Source: Adineta steineri
Taxonomy: Eukaryota; Rotifera; Eurotatoria; Adinetida; Adinetidae
DNA length: 64,000 bases
Assembly: GCA_905250115.1 (NCBI GenBank)
Contig: CAJNOI010000067.1
Span: 316,490-380,489 of the forward strand
Direction: 5' to 3'
Shown here: positions 49,120-60,829 of the stretch, one piece after another
Position numbering within the stretch: position 1 is the first letter of the stretch
How the letters are laid out: each line of letters begins with the position of its first letter
Position numbers and translations under genes: made by a program
Notes under the pieces: generated by a model
Database searches by the model: none
Told to the model about the DNA's origin: nothing
The model's input: only the letters and a program-made list of their open reading frames with translations

Positions 49120-49270
49120 ACAAGAACTGCACTTTATAGTACTATATATTAGACGAACTTTAGTACTGCAATATCTGCATCGTCCTTTAGCTTCAACAGC
49201 AGGCGTATGTGTTGATAATCGAGTTGACAAAGAGTTGTTGCTAAGAATCTGTTGAACTTGCCTATCTTGA
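49120..49270 (-). pseudogene. Possible piggyBac-type transposase C-terminus
   Basis: The frame reads EAKGRCRYCSTKVRLIYSTI then KCSSCS, a CxxC...CxxC pattern like the Cys-rich tail of piggyBac transposases (RCxxC...T.xxC.xC). No DDD catalytic part was seen nearby. Weak call. Confidence 0.25.
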
Positions 49271-49456
49271 GGGTGAGAGTGTGAGTTTGAAAATAGGACT
49301 AAAAAAAACATTAATTAGAAATCGTTTCACATGTCAACGACTTAATCTATTCGAATCTATCTGGAGGTGTCCACACCGATATGCTCACGTCAGCAGCTGA
49401 TTTACGCTAGACGGATGTCTTCAATGAACCATGATGGGTGTGAGTGTGGGTGTGGG

Positions 49457-49516
49457 TAGGGATGTCACAATACCAATTTTACCAATGCCAATACTATTAG
49501 TATTGTGACATCCCTA
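49457..49516. mobile_element. 60-bp near-perfect palindrome, minimal MITE-like
   Basis: It starts tagggatgtcacaatac and ends with the reverse complement gtattgtgacatcccta. It sits directly at the end of a tgtgggtgtggg tract. TAGGG ends recall the hAT-like element at 12798-13359, but no target duplication is clear. Confidence 0.6.
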
Positions 49517-49589
49517 GTCCCGCAGCATCCTCAGAAACTTGAACTTGGGTAACGAGGTACCGGATCATCTTAAAAAACTTGAACTTGGG

Positions 49590-49760
49590 TAAGGGTGGGT
49601 GTGGTGAGTGTGGATGTGAATATGGGTGTGGGTGTGAGTGTGAGTGGGGTGAGGCGTGTGTGTGAGTATCATTTCTAGTTCACTCTCCACGCCCATACCC
49701 GCACCACGTCCCCACCCACCCACTCACTCACACTCACACCTACCCGCACCCACACCCTCC
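49590..49760. repeat. GTGTGGG inverted element, long
   Basis: aagggtgggtgtggtgag ... ctacccgcacccacaccctc; about 75-bp arms, able to form a long hairpin. A separate short G-rich tract lies at 49436-49456. Confidence 0.85.
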
Positions 49761-50229
49761 GAATAGCACTAAAGAATAATCCTGCTTTTAACATATCATT
49801 TTTTAGGAGCAGAGAAACTACATAAAATACACATAGTTTGAAGATCTTGAGAGTGTGACGATGAGGGTAAAGATGTAACGAACAGCCATATCCTCAACCG
49901 TTTGCATTTCACTTGCAGATTTATTGTCTTTTTGTTTGATGAATACTTGTGCTTTTCATTAAGTATAGTCAATAATACATTACAAATGATTGACATATTA
50001 TAAGAAACATGTCAATCATTAATATTATATTTGTTGACAAACAAAAGTCTACACTTGGGACTGTCATAAACAAATTAATATTAAAAAGCATTATTAAATC
50101 CAGAGATTAACTAAAATATTGACTAATTAAATATACATGTCAACGATTTATCTTTATTCATGATATACAAAGATATGTGCCGATAGACCGCTCTTGCTCC
50201 ATTGCAGTTAGTTTTCTTTATAATAATCA

Positions 50230-50727
50230 ATGAGACTTTTAATTATAGTTACTCTATTTAATTTGCTCTCGTCCGGCTATGGCCTTTTCTGCATGGACGA
50301 TTGGATGCTCCGCGGCAAGTTATCACCTAAACATGATTTAAGTAGTATAAAAGAACGAATTGAACAACTTTCTTTTCATAACATTAACAATTGTCGTAGA
50401 ATTACGTGTCAGATTGATTTTTCTCTTGGTTATACTTCTGGAAAATGGTCGATAATGTTCGATGACATCGCTATTGTAGATGTACGTTATGAAGAAATAC
50501 AGATCGACACCACCATAGATTACACATGGTAAGGAGCTGGAAAGATTACTATTAAAAATTCTATTATATATGCATGTTCTAAAGCAAATGGTTGCAATAA
50601 ACAAGCTCTTTTAAATTTAATGGATTGGTTTGCTAATATAGACTTTAACTCCTTTATGAGAAATATAGGCTCACTGCAAGTGGACAAAAGCAAAGATTCT
50701 GGCAAGTATTCCATTGTGACTATTTAA
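50230..50727 (+). pseudogene. Secreted Cys-containing protein with one in-frame stop
   Basis: Signal peptide MRLLIIVTLFNLLSSGYG, then mature FCMDDWMLRGKLSPKHD. The frame meets TAA at 50530-50532 and stays open in the same frame for 65 more codons (GAGKITIKNSIIYACSKANG). This suggests a nonsense codon rather than a natural end; the codon could also be removed by splicing, but no acceptor is obvious. The family is not recognised. It may have formed one gene with the Thr-rich piece downstream. Confidence 0.5.
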
Positions 50728-50983
50728 GTTTTTTTTTATCAAAGCGAGTTTGTTTAATAATTTCCATTACTCTTTATTTAGTTTTTCTAAAGTCTTATAG
50801 TCAGTTTTTCCTATAACAACGAAAAAAATGACATCTAGATGGAATCGCGAAAAAATATCCTTGGCTTATAGTGTTTATTTCGAATTCAGTATTGCTTGGT
50901 TTGTATAAGTTAGCTAAAACGACATGTTATGTAAAAAATTAATCTTCCTACTTTACTTTTAAGAAACTAGCCAATGTCTTGCA

Positions 50984-52014
50984 TTGGGAAAAAGCACTAT
51001 AAGGCTTTTGTCAGATCATAGGAGTTTTATTAGTACCATGAATTACTATTTCTTTCGGTTCACTACTGAATGTTCTTATACAATTTTATTATATAAAATA
51101 TACATAGGATTATGCTCTGATAATGATAATACTGCCAAGAAGTGCTCTAGCGAGATATGTCAAGCTGAGCGTTTGAATAATAATAGCAAATTTAATAGAA
51201 CATGCCTGATAGGTCTCTTCAGTTCATTTGCGACTATTCGGTTTCAAATAATCACTGATGTTAACTTAATTACACATAAGCAAAAACAATCAATTAAATT
51301 CAAGTGCAATTATAATGAATGCAATAGTTTTCGAGCTCTTTCGAAAATGCAACATATTATTGATCAATATTACAATTTATCATCAATATACAAAGCATTA
51401 GACTACGACAAAGAATGGATCAAAGAGACAAAAACAACAAGTGATACAACAAAACCTTCGACGCTGCTATCAGTAACTATACTCAGGATATAAATCAATC
51501 AATTATTATCATATTATTTTAGACGGGCGACTTGACCAAATTCACATCGACGACCTCTGCGACTGAAAACTCAATTACTTCAAAACCAGTTTATCCAAAT
51601 CTTTTTACAGATTATCGATATACCAACATTATGACAAATGGACCAATAATTGTTACAACAGTACATCCATTAATTTCGGCAACAAATGATTCTAGCAACA
51701 CTAGTTTTATGACTGCTGAATCAACTACTTCAACGACACAACAAGTGTATAGTTCAAAAACAACAGAAATAAGTATTTCTGCATCGTCTTATTTATCGAC
51801 TACGGCAAGCCAAGAAGTCACTAAATCAATAATCACCAATTCAACGAAGACTACAACATCCCACCAGACCATTTCAACCAAAAGTCAATCCTCTTACACA
51901 ATGACGTCGGAGTCCGACACTTTTGTTACAGAAAATAGCACTTGGGAAATCAAAATCAATTATATGCTTATGAGTGTAGCTTTTTATCTGCTTATGTGTC
52001 GTCCTAATTTGTGA
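50984..52014 (+). CDS. Unrecognised secreted protein with Ser/Thr-rich tail, possibly GPI-anchored
   Basis: Two frames, 50984-51493 (CSSEICQAERLNNNSKFNRT; KFKCNYNECNSFRALSKMQ) and 51532-52014, are probably joined by a small intron or separated by a frameshift near 51490-51535. The second is a Ser/Thr-rich stalk ending in a hydrophobic stretch (INYMLMSVAFYLLMCRPNL), suitable for a GPI signal or TM. There is no signal peptide in front, but the upstream secreted fragment at 50230 could supply it. Exon limits are uncertain. Confidence 0.4.
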
Positions 52015-52252
52015 GCAGTCAATACGAAAACTATACCAATAAATTATACTTCGATGATATCAAAAGTCTATACGGAAGTATAGGAATTCTTCATATCATG
52101 CGTGAAGAAATTTTCTTTTTATATTGGCTAATAGTAAAAAGAAAGCCCCATATATTTAGCGGTGCCACTAGGAATTTCTATTTGAGAAGGCTCAGCCTAA
52201 TCAACTCTTCAGTTGCTAAATGTATAATGGACGTTTTCTCTTATGTTTTTTC

Positions 52253-52310
52253 TCTTGAGGGTGTGGGTGTGGATGTTTCTTCTTCTCGTACGTCCACACC
52301 CACACCCACA
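52253..52310. repeat. GTGTGGG inverted element
   Basis: cttgagggtgtgggtgtgg ... cgtccacacccacaccca; just upstream of the Cys-rich exon at 52344. Confidence 0.85.
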
Positions 52311-52343
52311 ATACATATATTTTAATACTATATTTATCAATAG

Positions 52344-52591
52344 CTACAACAACAACAGCAGCTGTTCCTACTTGCGGTCCTAGTCTTTGTTGTTCCGGAG
52401 GTTGTCATCGTTGTGTTTATAGTGATTCTACTTATTACTGTCTATGGTATGGTCAAACTGGTTATAATTTTTATACTGATGCTAGTCGTTGTACTACTAT
52501 GGGTAGTTCTGAAATATATTGTACCTATAGTACTACTTGTGGTATTGGTCCTGGTGGTCATGGTTTTGGATACGGTAATGGTTGCGGATAA
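52344..52591 (+). CDS. Cys-rich terminal exon preceded by a Thr run
   Basis: After an acceptor at 52342-52343 the exon begins in phase 1 with TTTTAAVPTCGPSLCCSGGC and HRC, followed by Tyr/Gly-rich sequence with further cysteines, ending GFGYGNGCG and TAA. The Thr start and phase match the stalk-linked ectodomains elsewhere in the window. The upstream partner exon is not settled; it may be the stalk at 51532-52014. The frame at 52413-52655 is a shadow. Confidence 0.45.
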
Positions 52592-53415
52592 AGCATACAT
52601 GTATCGTTTTGTTTTGCGATTACAAACATCATATATGGAAGAAAAAATTAATTAGAAACTCGAATAGAACTTAACTCGATATTTGTTTTTACTTTCTATT
52701 GTACTGCATTCGTTTAATCATTCAAAAACAGATCGACTTATCTCTTAACGAAAAGAGAAGTTCAATCTGCTATTTTCAACTTTTGCTTTTCACTAACCGC
52801 TTGTTTGTCAACAATTATTCTTCTTTTCTAGATATACTTGTAAAATAAATAATTAAATGCAGAGTTTTAATTTTCACTGACGTATTTCGAATCTTTTACT
52901 GAAAGTATTCGATCTCGTCGAGTATATGCCAGTGGAGCAGGAAAAGATGAAAGGGTGGCATAACTCTAACATTCTGAAATCTCAAAAGCAGGAAAGGTAA
53001 CATTTTTGTGCAAAAATAACTCGACAGATATTCAGTTCGGATTATCACCTTCTTTCCTGTTTAGCTTAGGGAACTGTAAAATGGTCAGCTAATTCCTCAA
53101 TTTTTTTATTACGTGTAAGACTAGACATTTTCTTATTTGTTTTTTACTTTAATTAAGAATTGACAAATGTGTTATTTTATAGTTCAAGAAAAAACCGTAT
53201 AGATTGAATTTACAATCGAAAAAGCTAGAATTTTCGTGAACTTCATATTTTTTCATAGACAAAGACAACACCAGAATTATTTTTAAGCTTTTATCAAGAC
53301 CAGGACCGAGACCAAGACCAAAAAAAAGTGATTTTGTAGTTTCCTAATCCTTACTTCAAACTATTTTTAATAGATATAAAAATCCAGATGTAGATTTATT
53401 TTTTTTTCTTATAAT

Positions 53416-53440
53416 CTTGAGGGTGTGAGTGCGGGTGTGA
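53416..53440. repeat. GTGTGGG half element
   Basis: Left arm only: cttgagggtgtgagtgcggg. Confidence 0.6.
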
Positions 53441-53549
53441 ATATAGGTTGAACATCAAGATGCGTTCAATTTTCATTATGTTATAAGAGCTTAGAAAAAA
53501 CACAATACGTAAATACAATCAAATAATGTCAATCAAAACGATGCTAAAG

Positions 53550-53935
53550 TTAATGTTTTTCGCATGAACATAAGTGATCAATATAAATGGAACCAGAACG
53601 ACCACCACCATAAAGCACACCAGAATGATAAGTACCATCAGAATCATAATAAGAATCATAACCATAATAACAATTAGAATCACCAACAGGACGATAATCA
53701 TTACCAAAACAAATAATACGACACGTTGCATCATCACGCTTGGTTAAAAGCTTGGCACGATTATTGCACCAACGATCTTCATCCGCCTTGACCCAATTTC
53801 TCCAATTGAAGACCCAATTCCAGGTGCCGTGATCACCATTAAAATGCCAATCACGACACTTGTGACATTTAGAACAAGGACGCCCTTCACAAGAGAGCCT
53901 CTCGCAGACGCCGGGAGCAGCGAATTCTTGAACTT
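53550..53935 (-). CDS. Cys-rich ectodomain exon, CxGRPCxKCxKCRDW type
   Basis: The terminal exon follows an acceptor at 53936-53937 and has 128 codons in phase 1. It reads SCEGRPCSKCHKCRDWHFNG, then a Trp-rich stretch (GTWNWVFNWRNWV), a basic block ending DDATC, a Tyr/Asp/Gly tail and HLCSCEKH-stop. The compact Cys block suggests a disulphide or metal knuckle. The gene at 55642-56208 shares the block. Upstream exons on the minus strand were not identified. Function unknown. Confidence 0.5.
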
Positions 53936-55641
53936 CTAAATAAAAATGCCAGGCAGTTGCACAATGATACAGGAAACAGGTGATGATTTTAGAAAAAGTC
54001 AGTTAATAGGACCATGGCAAACTGGAGAGCAGTAGGTGATAGGACCAGTCGATGGAGAAATAGAACGAAAGAATATAAACATTTAACTATCATTCACTGT
54101 CCTTCTCCGTACGTTTCAATTCCAACAGATGTTGTTTTCTTAGGGTGAAAAAGAAATATGATTGTTATCTGCTTACGACTTTTTAATTTCTGCTTTTGAA
54201 GATAGAACTTGTTGAAAGATTTCTTCTTTGTTAATATTTCATTTCTTTTTTCATAAATGGATTAAAATTCAATGATCAAGACAATCCTGAACACCCAATG
54301 CATTCATTGATGAAAGGAAATTTCAAAGATATGTATAAAATAAATAGCAGCATCTTATCGACCATCAAGACATCATAGGATGAAGAAGAATGATAGACAA
54401 AGAAACAACTCATGCTGAAGAGGGTATAGACAACAAAATAGATGTCCTCTATTAACGAATGATTTAGAAAAAAAATAAGAAAAATTCATAAGCCCAAAAG
54501 AAGCTTGGTTTTATGAGATTTCTTCCCTTGAAAAAATCATCACGTCACTCTAGTGAGCAGTTGATGCATGTTTTTGCCTGGCAGGACCTATTCTGAAAAA
54601 AAATCACTTACACCCCAAACCATCTCACATCTTAGAGAAGAGTGAGACAACGACAATGTTTTTTTTCTCGTTGAATGATGTATGCACCTAGTAGGTAGAT
54701 ATTACGGAAATTTGGCGTCAATGTTGCTCAGAACTAGGAAAACATACTTTTTTCTTACACCTCGTGTATGATACTGTTATGGAGAAGAGGTTGCATCTTC
54801 GACGGTGAAGATGGAAGAAATGACTGTTGTTGTATGGGGTAGTTGCTCGTTTAGATGTGAGAAAGTAAGGTGAAAGAAGAACGAGACACATTTGAACCCA
54901 GACACAGCGTACACTACGATCGATGGTGGGATATGCATCCACAGCGTGACCATCCTTCCTGAGGAAGAGAGCACTGCTCTAGGACATTAGAGACGAGCTC
55001 GAAGTAACCTCCAGATGTATCAAAATAAGCTTTGAAATTTTTAAGAAGCTAATATATATATAATATTTCTTATAAAAATGTTATTAACTTCCAATAAATA
55101 TAATGTTCTTGGCGTCATAGTTTTGCGTTCAAGATCACGAGAGTAGTTCTGACTCCTGAAAAGTTCAGTCTATTCATAAGCAGCAGGTTTATTTCGGCAA
55201 ATAGAAATAGTTATTTTATTTCATAACAATACTATTCGAAACACGTGAATATGTTTCATAGAAAATACTCTCCACCAAATATCTCGGATGAAAAAATCCA
55301 GACTCCTCAGAGTTTCACTACCTTCTAACGCACATAAGAAGCAATGTATTCAGCGTCTCACTATAAATAATGTCTGAATATACTACTTATAAAAATCCAT
55401 GTCAGATAATGGTGAATAGAGTGGATATTCGACGCTACACCACATGGCCGAAAAGATAGGAAATGGCACGTTGCTCAACGTGGCGTCAGCATTGTTGGAA
55501 AAGGTATCAGTAGATTCTGCTAGTGGGATAGATGTCTTTCGTTGTAACATCGATTGTTGATGGGTAGACAGAGACTATTCACCATTTAGTGGTGGCTGAA
55601 TGATAGGTTCTTTAAAGCCATTTTTTCACGAAGGAATACTA
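53936..55641. other. No supported gene; likely introns or 5' part of the 53550 gene
   Basis: No TM or stalk exon could be placed. The overlapping minus frames around 54718-54974 lack domain signals. Confidence 0.4.
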
Positions 55642-56208
55642 TTATATTAGAAGCAACATACCTTTTTCCGGCGTAGGTTGGGTTGTCGATGAAGGTGTTG
55701 ATGCCATAACTGTATTTTCTGACACAGCAGCAAGACTCTCTGTGGGATAGCTCGGCTGATGGGAGTCTACACATTGGCATACATGATCATGCTGAGCACG
55801 TCGAACAGCTTTAGCGGCTTGAAGAATAGCAAGACCATCCCCATCACGAGCACGATCAATATCATAAGCAATCGTTTCAGCAAGAGCAAGGGCATCAATA
55901 ATAACCTCATGAAGATCACCATCACGAATAGCAGCATTAAGCGCAGCGTTAAGATCATCAACACCACTACGACAACGATTAGCAGCATGACTACGGGGAA
56001 TTCTTTGAGATATACGAGCAGAAGGACGAGCATCAGAAACAGCAAGCGCAGTACGAAAAAGAACTTCATAAAGAGTGTCAGTATTGTCAGTGCAAGTTCC
56101 ATCATCACGACGCTTATAGTTAGTGCAATAAGTGGGAACCCAATCACAGCATTTTCCACATTGAGCACAAGTTCGACCACCACATTGAAGCTGAGTAGAT
56201 GTTGACAT
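55642..56208 (-). CDS. Cys-rich protein, CGGRTCAQCGKCCDW type
   Basis: The frame begins MSTSTQLQCGGRTCAQCGKC then CDWVPTYC, closely like the Cys block of the exon at 53550-53935, followed by an alanine- and arginine-rich helical region (LNAALNAAIRDGDLHEVI; ALALAETIAYDIDRARDGDG) and a Cys pair (HVCQCVD). A good donor at 55660-55661 suggests the coding part ends at 55662 and continues in an exon I could not place. The opposite-strand Thr-rich frame at 55759-56205 is a shadow. Composition is more GC-rich than the neighbours. Confidence 0.5.
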   Translation of the reverse strand: MSTSTQLQCGGRTCAQCGKCCDWVPTYCTNYKRRDDGTCTDNTDTLYEVLFRTALAVSDARPSARISQRIPRSHAANRCRSGVDDLNAALNAAIRDGDLHEVIIDALALAETIAYDIDRARDGDGLAILQAAKAVRRAQHDHVCQCVDSHQPSYPTESLAAVSENTVMASTPSSTTQPTPEKGMLLLI

Positions 56209-56607
56209 AGTTCCACAAAAAATTACAATTATCTTGGTCTAGAAATCATATAAAAATTTCATATCCGATATATTTTTTTACCTTGTCGAGAGTTCAGTAA
56301 GGAAGAAAACTACATAAGGAGCCTTTTTTCTGTGTTAACTTTTTAAAAAAATAATTATTTACGAGTTGGCGATCGAATTTTTTTCACATCCACCTTTCTC
56401 CATTAGCAATATACTACCTACTGTCTCAATGTTATACGATTGTAATTATTATTCTATTAGATAAATCAAAACTAGTCCCTGAAATGAGGTTTTCTCAAGT
56501 GCAAGTGTTACATTTATTCAGATCGAGAAACAAAATTTCTGGGGCAAAATATTACATGAAAATCATTTCCAAAAAACAGCTTATTTCAGTTAATTAAATA
56601 TACTTAC

Positions 56608-56655
56608 GATGCAAATGAATACTGGAATATATTGGAGCTGTTGTTGTTGTTGTGA
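56608..56655 (-). CDS. Putative 48-nt Thr stalk exon
   Basis: Bounded by an acceptor (TTTCGACAG) and a donor (GTAAGTAT), phase 1 to phase 1, and encoding TTTTTAPIYSSIHLH. It fits as a stalk exon of the Cys-rich gene just downstream on this strand. Not proven. Confidence 0.35.
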
Positions 56656-57910
56656 CTGTCGAAAGTAAGCAACTTTCTGTATTTATATTCAGTGAAATGC
56701 TTTGGTTTTTACCAAATAATATTTATTTGTGAATCAATGGACAGTGATTAGTCACAATTATGTTAATAAGATATGCATGGATAATACCTTGTACATTTTA
56801 AGGGGATAAAATAAAAAAATTACTCATATATTTATTCAACACAATCATTTTGCAAGAAGAAAAACAACGTGTATGATTTACTTTTCTTTTTTTCCCATTC
56901 TCTCCTCTTCAAAAATCAGTACTGTATTGACATACACACATGGATTATTTGAGGGTGTAGGTATAGGCTGAAAAAATCCAATGATGTCAGCTAACAAACT
57001 GTGACATTCTCCATTCTCTTATGAAATATTTGCTATATAAGTGAAGACCGCACGATTCAAGTATGTTGTGTATAAAAGCATCGACTTTCCGCGACAAGAG
57101 AACAAAAATATGTGCGTCAATCAACTTTTCTTTCTCTCACTGTCGATGAATCATGCGGTGCAAAGTCATAATGTATCATTGACAGAAAATAAGAGAAGGA
57201 TTTACGGTGTTTTATCGAGTCTCTTCGAATACAGAAAAAACTATACAAACTTTTGTGAAGAGCACGTAAGGATACGAAATTCAGTAATATTGATGTTGGC
57301 TTGCTAGGTTTCTAATCTGTAACTGACTTACTAATGAATAATAAGGTAAAATGAAATTAAAAGAAAACAGATTAAAAGTAAAAATAAATGCGGAAACTTC
57401 GGATTCTATCCGAGAGTTATGTGTATTGCAAAAAGTGTATATGGAAATATCAGTATTTTTGCAATAAATCAGGAATGGCTCAACTTCGAAGTTCGAACTC
57501 GACCGAGATCTTGATGAGACTAAATTGTGTTGAAAGTTTTAGTACTGTTTTATTTTATTTAGATTTTTGAGTTCATTTTTCCTTCGAAATTTATTCTAGA
57601 TTTTTATCTATACTATATGAAAATCTTTTTAAAACTTGTTTTGTTCAACAAAATTCATTTTGAGTTTCATTTTTGAACAATTTTTAAATTTTATGAAACA
57701 CAAAATCTTCTTCTCGAATAATTTCTATTTAGTTTATTTCTAAGGACGAAATATTTTCTTTTCTTATCTTCCGCAAAACTCAATAAAAGATGAAGAATTT
57801 AACGTTTATTTGTTGGAACTTTTTAATGAGAATTATCAAATTAAATTCAAATTTCAAGAAAAAAATCAAAAAAGACTTTTCTTCGTTCTTTTTTTAGACC
57901 AAAATTTCAT

Positions 57911-60723
57911 TCACAAAATTATTTCAAATTTTTGAATTCGATGATTCAGAAAATCAGCAACATAAAGATTTCCTTCATCATCAAAAGATAAACCATAGGG
58001 ATAATGCAATTGATTTGATTTATTTCCTTGACCATTTCCACCAACGACAATTTCACCTTCTTCTTTTCCTTCACACCAACGCATTATTCGATCGTTACAC
58101 AAATCTGCCACATAGATTTGACCCAAATCATCAACAATTACTCCTTTAGGTAAACACAACTGACTGAGACTTTTTCCTTGACTAGATCTTCCAGCTACAA
58201 CTGTTCCTTCTTTTGCATCTTTTCTCCATTTCACCACACGATTATTGTTCACATCTGGTACATAAATAGATTGATCTTCATCAACAAAGATAAAAGTAGG
58301 AGTATGGAGTTGATTGAGTCGACTTCCTTGTTCATTTCCACCAGCCACTACAATTCCTTCATTGTTGTATTCTCCCATTTTCCATCGTCTCACTTCATTC
58401 TTGTGATAATCAGAAACATAAAGAAATCCATGTTTATCCATTGCCAAGCCGTAACAAGTAATATTCTTAATGAGAATTTGTTGATTTTGATTAAACCATA
58501 GAATCACTCGTCTATTACCATAATCAGCAATGATGATCGAATGATTTTGTTCATCAACAATCACATCTATTGGAAAACTCAATTGATCCATTCGGCTTCC
58601 GTTGCCATTTCCGCCGGCAATGATTTGTCCTTCATTTGCATTGTATTTCCATTCAACAATACGATGATTATGACTATCAGCAATGAAAATATTTTTCTTT
58701 TTATCAATGAAGATTCCGTGAGAGCGATTGAGTTGATTTAATTCTTGTCCTTCTCCATTTCCACCAGCCACAGTGATGGCATTTTGTTTCCATTTATCCC
58801 ATTTTGGTTCTAGATAATAATGAAAACAAAAGATTTTGATGAAAAGAAGAAGAAGAAAATCTGTTTTTCATCAAAGGAAAGAGAAAGGAACAACTTTGAA
58901 TGAAATATTTATAAAAATGCGTGATGAGAAGACAAATTTAATTTGATTTTTTTGTTCAATTTTGAAAAGATTTTGTCAACAAAAAACATAAGCCATTTGA
59001 AGTTTTGTGTTTGGAAAATAAAAATAAGCTCTTTTGAAAAATGTTTGAGGGTGTTAGTGATTCTTATAATATACCCCATCTCAAAATTCCAATAAAATAG
59101 AACACAATTGTTCTGTTATGGAAATGATTCTTTCAGGTACTAAATATTTTTGTTCTGTTTTGGAAGTATTACTTCTGGGTGCTGAGTACTTTTATTCTGT
59201 TTTGGAAATAGCATCTTACATTCCATAACAGATTTCTTCTGTACTTAGTTATTCATTTTTTTTTGACGACTATATAATTTCAAATATCATTATATAAAAT
59301 ATGGATGCATGAGCTATAAACCTGGAATTTACACGTAAAGATTATTTTTTTAGGCACAAGAAATATGTCAACTCTTATTTTTTCTTTTATAGCAAAACTT
59401 ACTACTCATTGTTGTTGTGTGAGAATTAGTCGACGTTGTAAGCATTGTCGTTTTTGCTGCTGAGGTTGTATGAATTGATGTTTCTGTTGTCCACGTTGTA
59501 AGCATTGCTGCTGTTGTTGTTGACGCTGTAAGAATTGTTGTTTCTGCTGTCGATGCATCCCTTGTAGTTGTAGTTGTATTAATTGTTGTTTCGGCTTTTT
59601 CAATGAAAATAATCCATATTGTAGTACTAATGATAGCTATTAGGCTAAGAACGGCAATGATAATTAAAATCAATATTGTATTCCGATGAAATAAAGATCT
59701 AAAATGATAGTTATATTCCGAATATATGAATCAAATACTTACAATCCTGTTCGTGGACGAGTAGATTGTTTAATATTGTTTATATTTTCTGATTCAGACT
59801 AAATATTTAAAAAAAATTATTCATTTAGAATTCTTTAAACAATGTTGATTATTCTTGTGATTAATCAGCGAATTTGTTCAATTCGTTAATCTGTTTCAGA
59901 ATTATTTTCTTTCGAGAATGAATATTTCTTCATAAATATTCCTTAATGTATTTCATCTATTTTTAAAATTTATTTTATGTCGAATAAAGATAAGAATATG
60001 TTTAAAAGTCTTTTTGATCCTGTGTGGAGATTCTCAGAAAAATAAGTGAAATAAACAAATAATGATAAATTTGATCTTGATTCTATATATTTATGTTTCT
60101 GTAAACAAAAATTGGACTTGAATCAATCATTTCTATATAGAATATTTTAGTTTGAGATGATATTAAAAATAATGCAACGATTTATGATGATTTTTTTCTT
60201 GTCAGTGAGAATAAGCTTATTGGAAGAAAGAGTTATTGATAAAAAGTAGTAGTGAGCGTAAAATGTATTGACATTATTTAAAGTTTGTTTTATGTAAAGA
60301 AAAAATATCTAATATTTATTTCTGTTTACTGAGATAAGACGTCTTCTGTTGTTCTTAACGGAAAAACATTCAAAAAACTCTTGTTACACAATTTGCACAT
60401 CTATCTTTTATACAATGAAAATAATTCTTTCAGATCTTTCTTTTTAAAATAGTTATTCCATTTCGTAACTTTTTTTGACACACTCACGCACATAAGCAAT
60501 TTACTTTTCTGGCTAAAATTCGGATAGGACAGAATTAGAGATACTAACTTAGCATTAGTGTTAAGTTAACACTGAGATAATGCAGTGCCAATACTTAGCC
60601 AGCATCCCTAAACACAACAATACTTACTTTGCGTTCTGGTGATACATCAAATGCATCCGTTCGTTTTGAAGCCATCTCTGCATCTTCTTCGTTCTTGCCA
60701 ATAAGAAGTTTTTTATATTGCAT
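57911..60723 (-). CDS. Single-pass membrane protein with Thr stalk and six-blade NHL propeller
   Basis: Four exons (60628-60723, 59743-59798, 59403-59698, 57911-58809) total 1347 nt, giving 448 aa. The N-terminus is cytoplasmic (MASKRTDAFDVSPERK within it; ATG at 60723 or 60675). The TM is ILILIIIAVLSLIAIISTTI, followed by a Thr-rich stalk. The last exon has six NHL repeats of the VAGGNGxGxxxNQLxxP...IYVADxxNxRVVKW type, a beta-propeller often used for protein or RNA binding; here it is predicted to be extracellular. Blade 3 lacks the GGNG signature. The acceptor at 60813 has a phase compatible with the exon at 62586-62716, so a link to that gene cannot be excluded, but it would put the stalk on the wrong side. 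Confidence 0.8.
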
Positions 60724-60829
60724 ATTTTGGTAATTAGGTTTAGGTAATTTTCCAAGCGTTGGTTTTGATGATACTGTAGTTGCAATTTTTTTCTTAGTGA
60801 TGCTGATTGATTCTGAAAAGCTAAAATCA

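Noticed and set aside
52413-52655. Val/Leu-rich plus frame
   Set aside because: Frame-shifted shadow of the Cys-rich exon at 52344-52591.
53519-53737. Minus hydrophobic frame rich in Val, Met and Ile
   Set aside because: Shadow of the Tyr/Asp/Gly tail of the 53550-53935 exon.
55759-56205. Plus-strand Ser/Thr/Ile-rich frame
   Set aside because: Antisense of the Cys-rich gene, whose Cys block is shared with another locus.
57041-57570. Two short plus frames
   Set aside because: No recognisable motif, no signal peptide, AT-rich intergenic composition.
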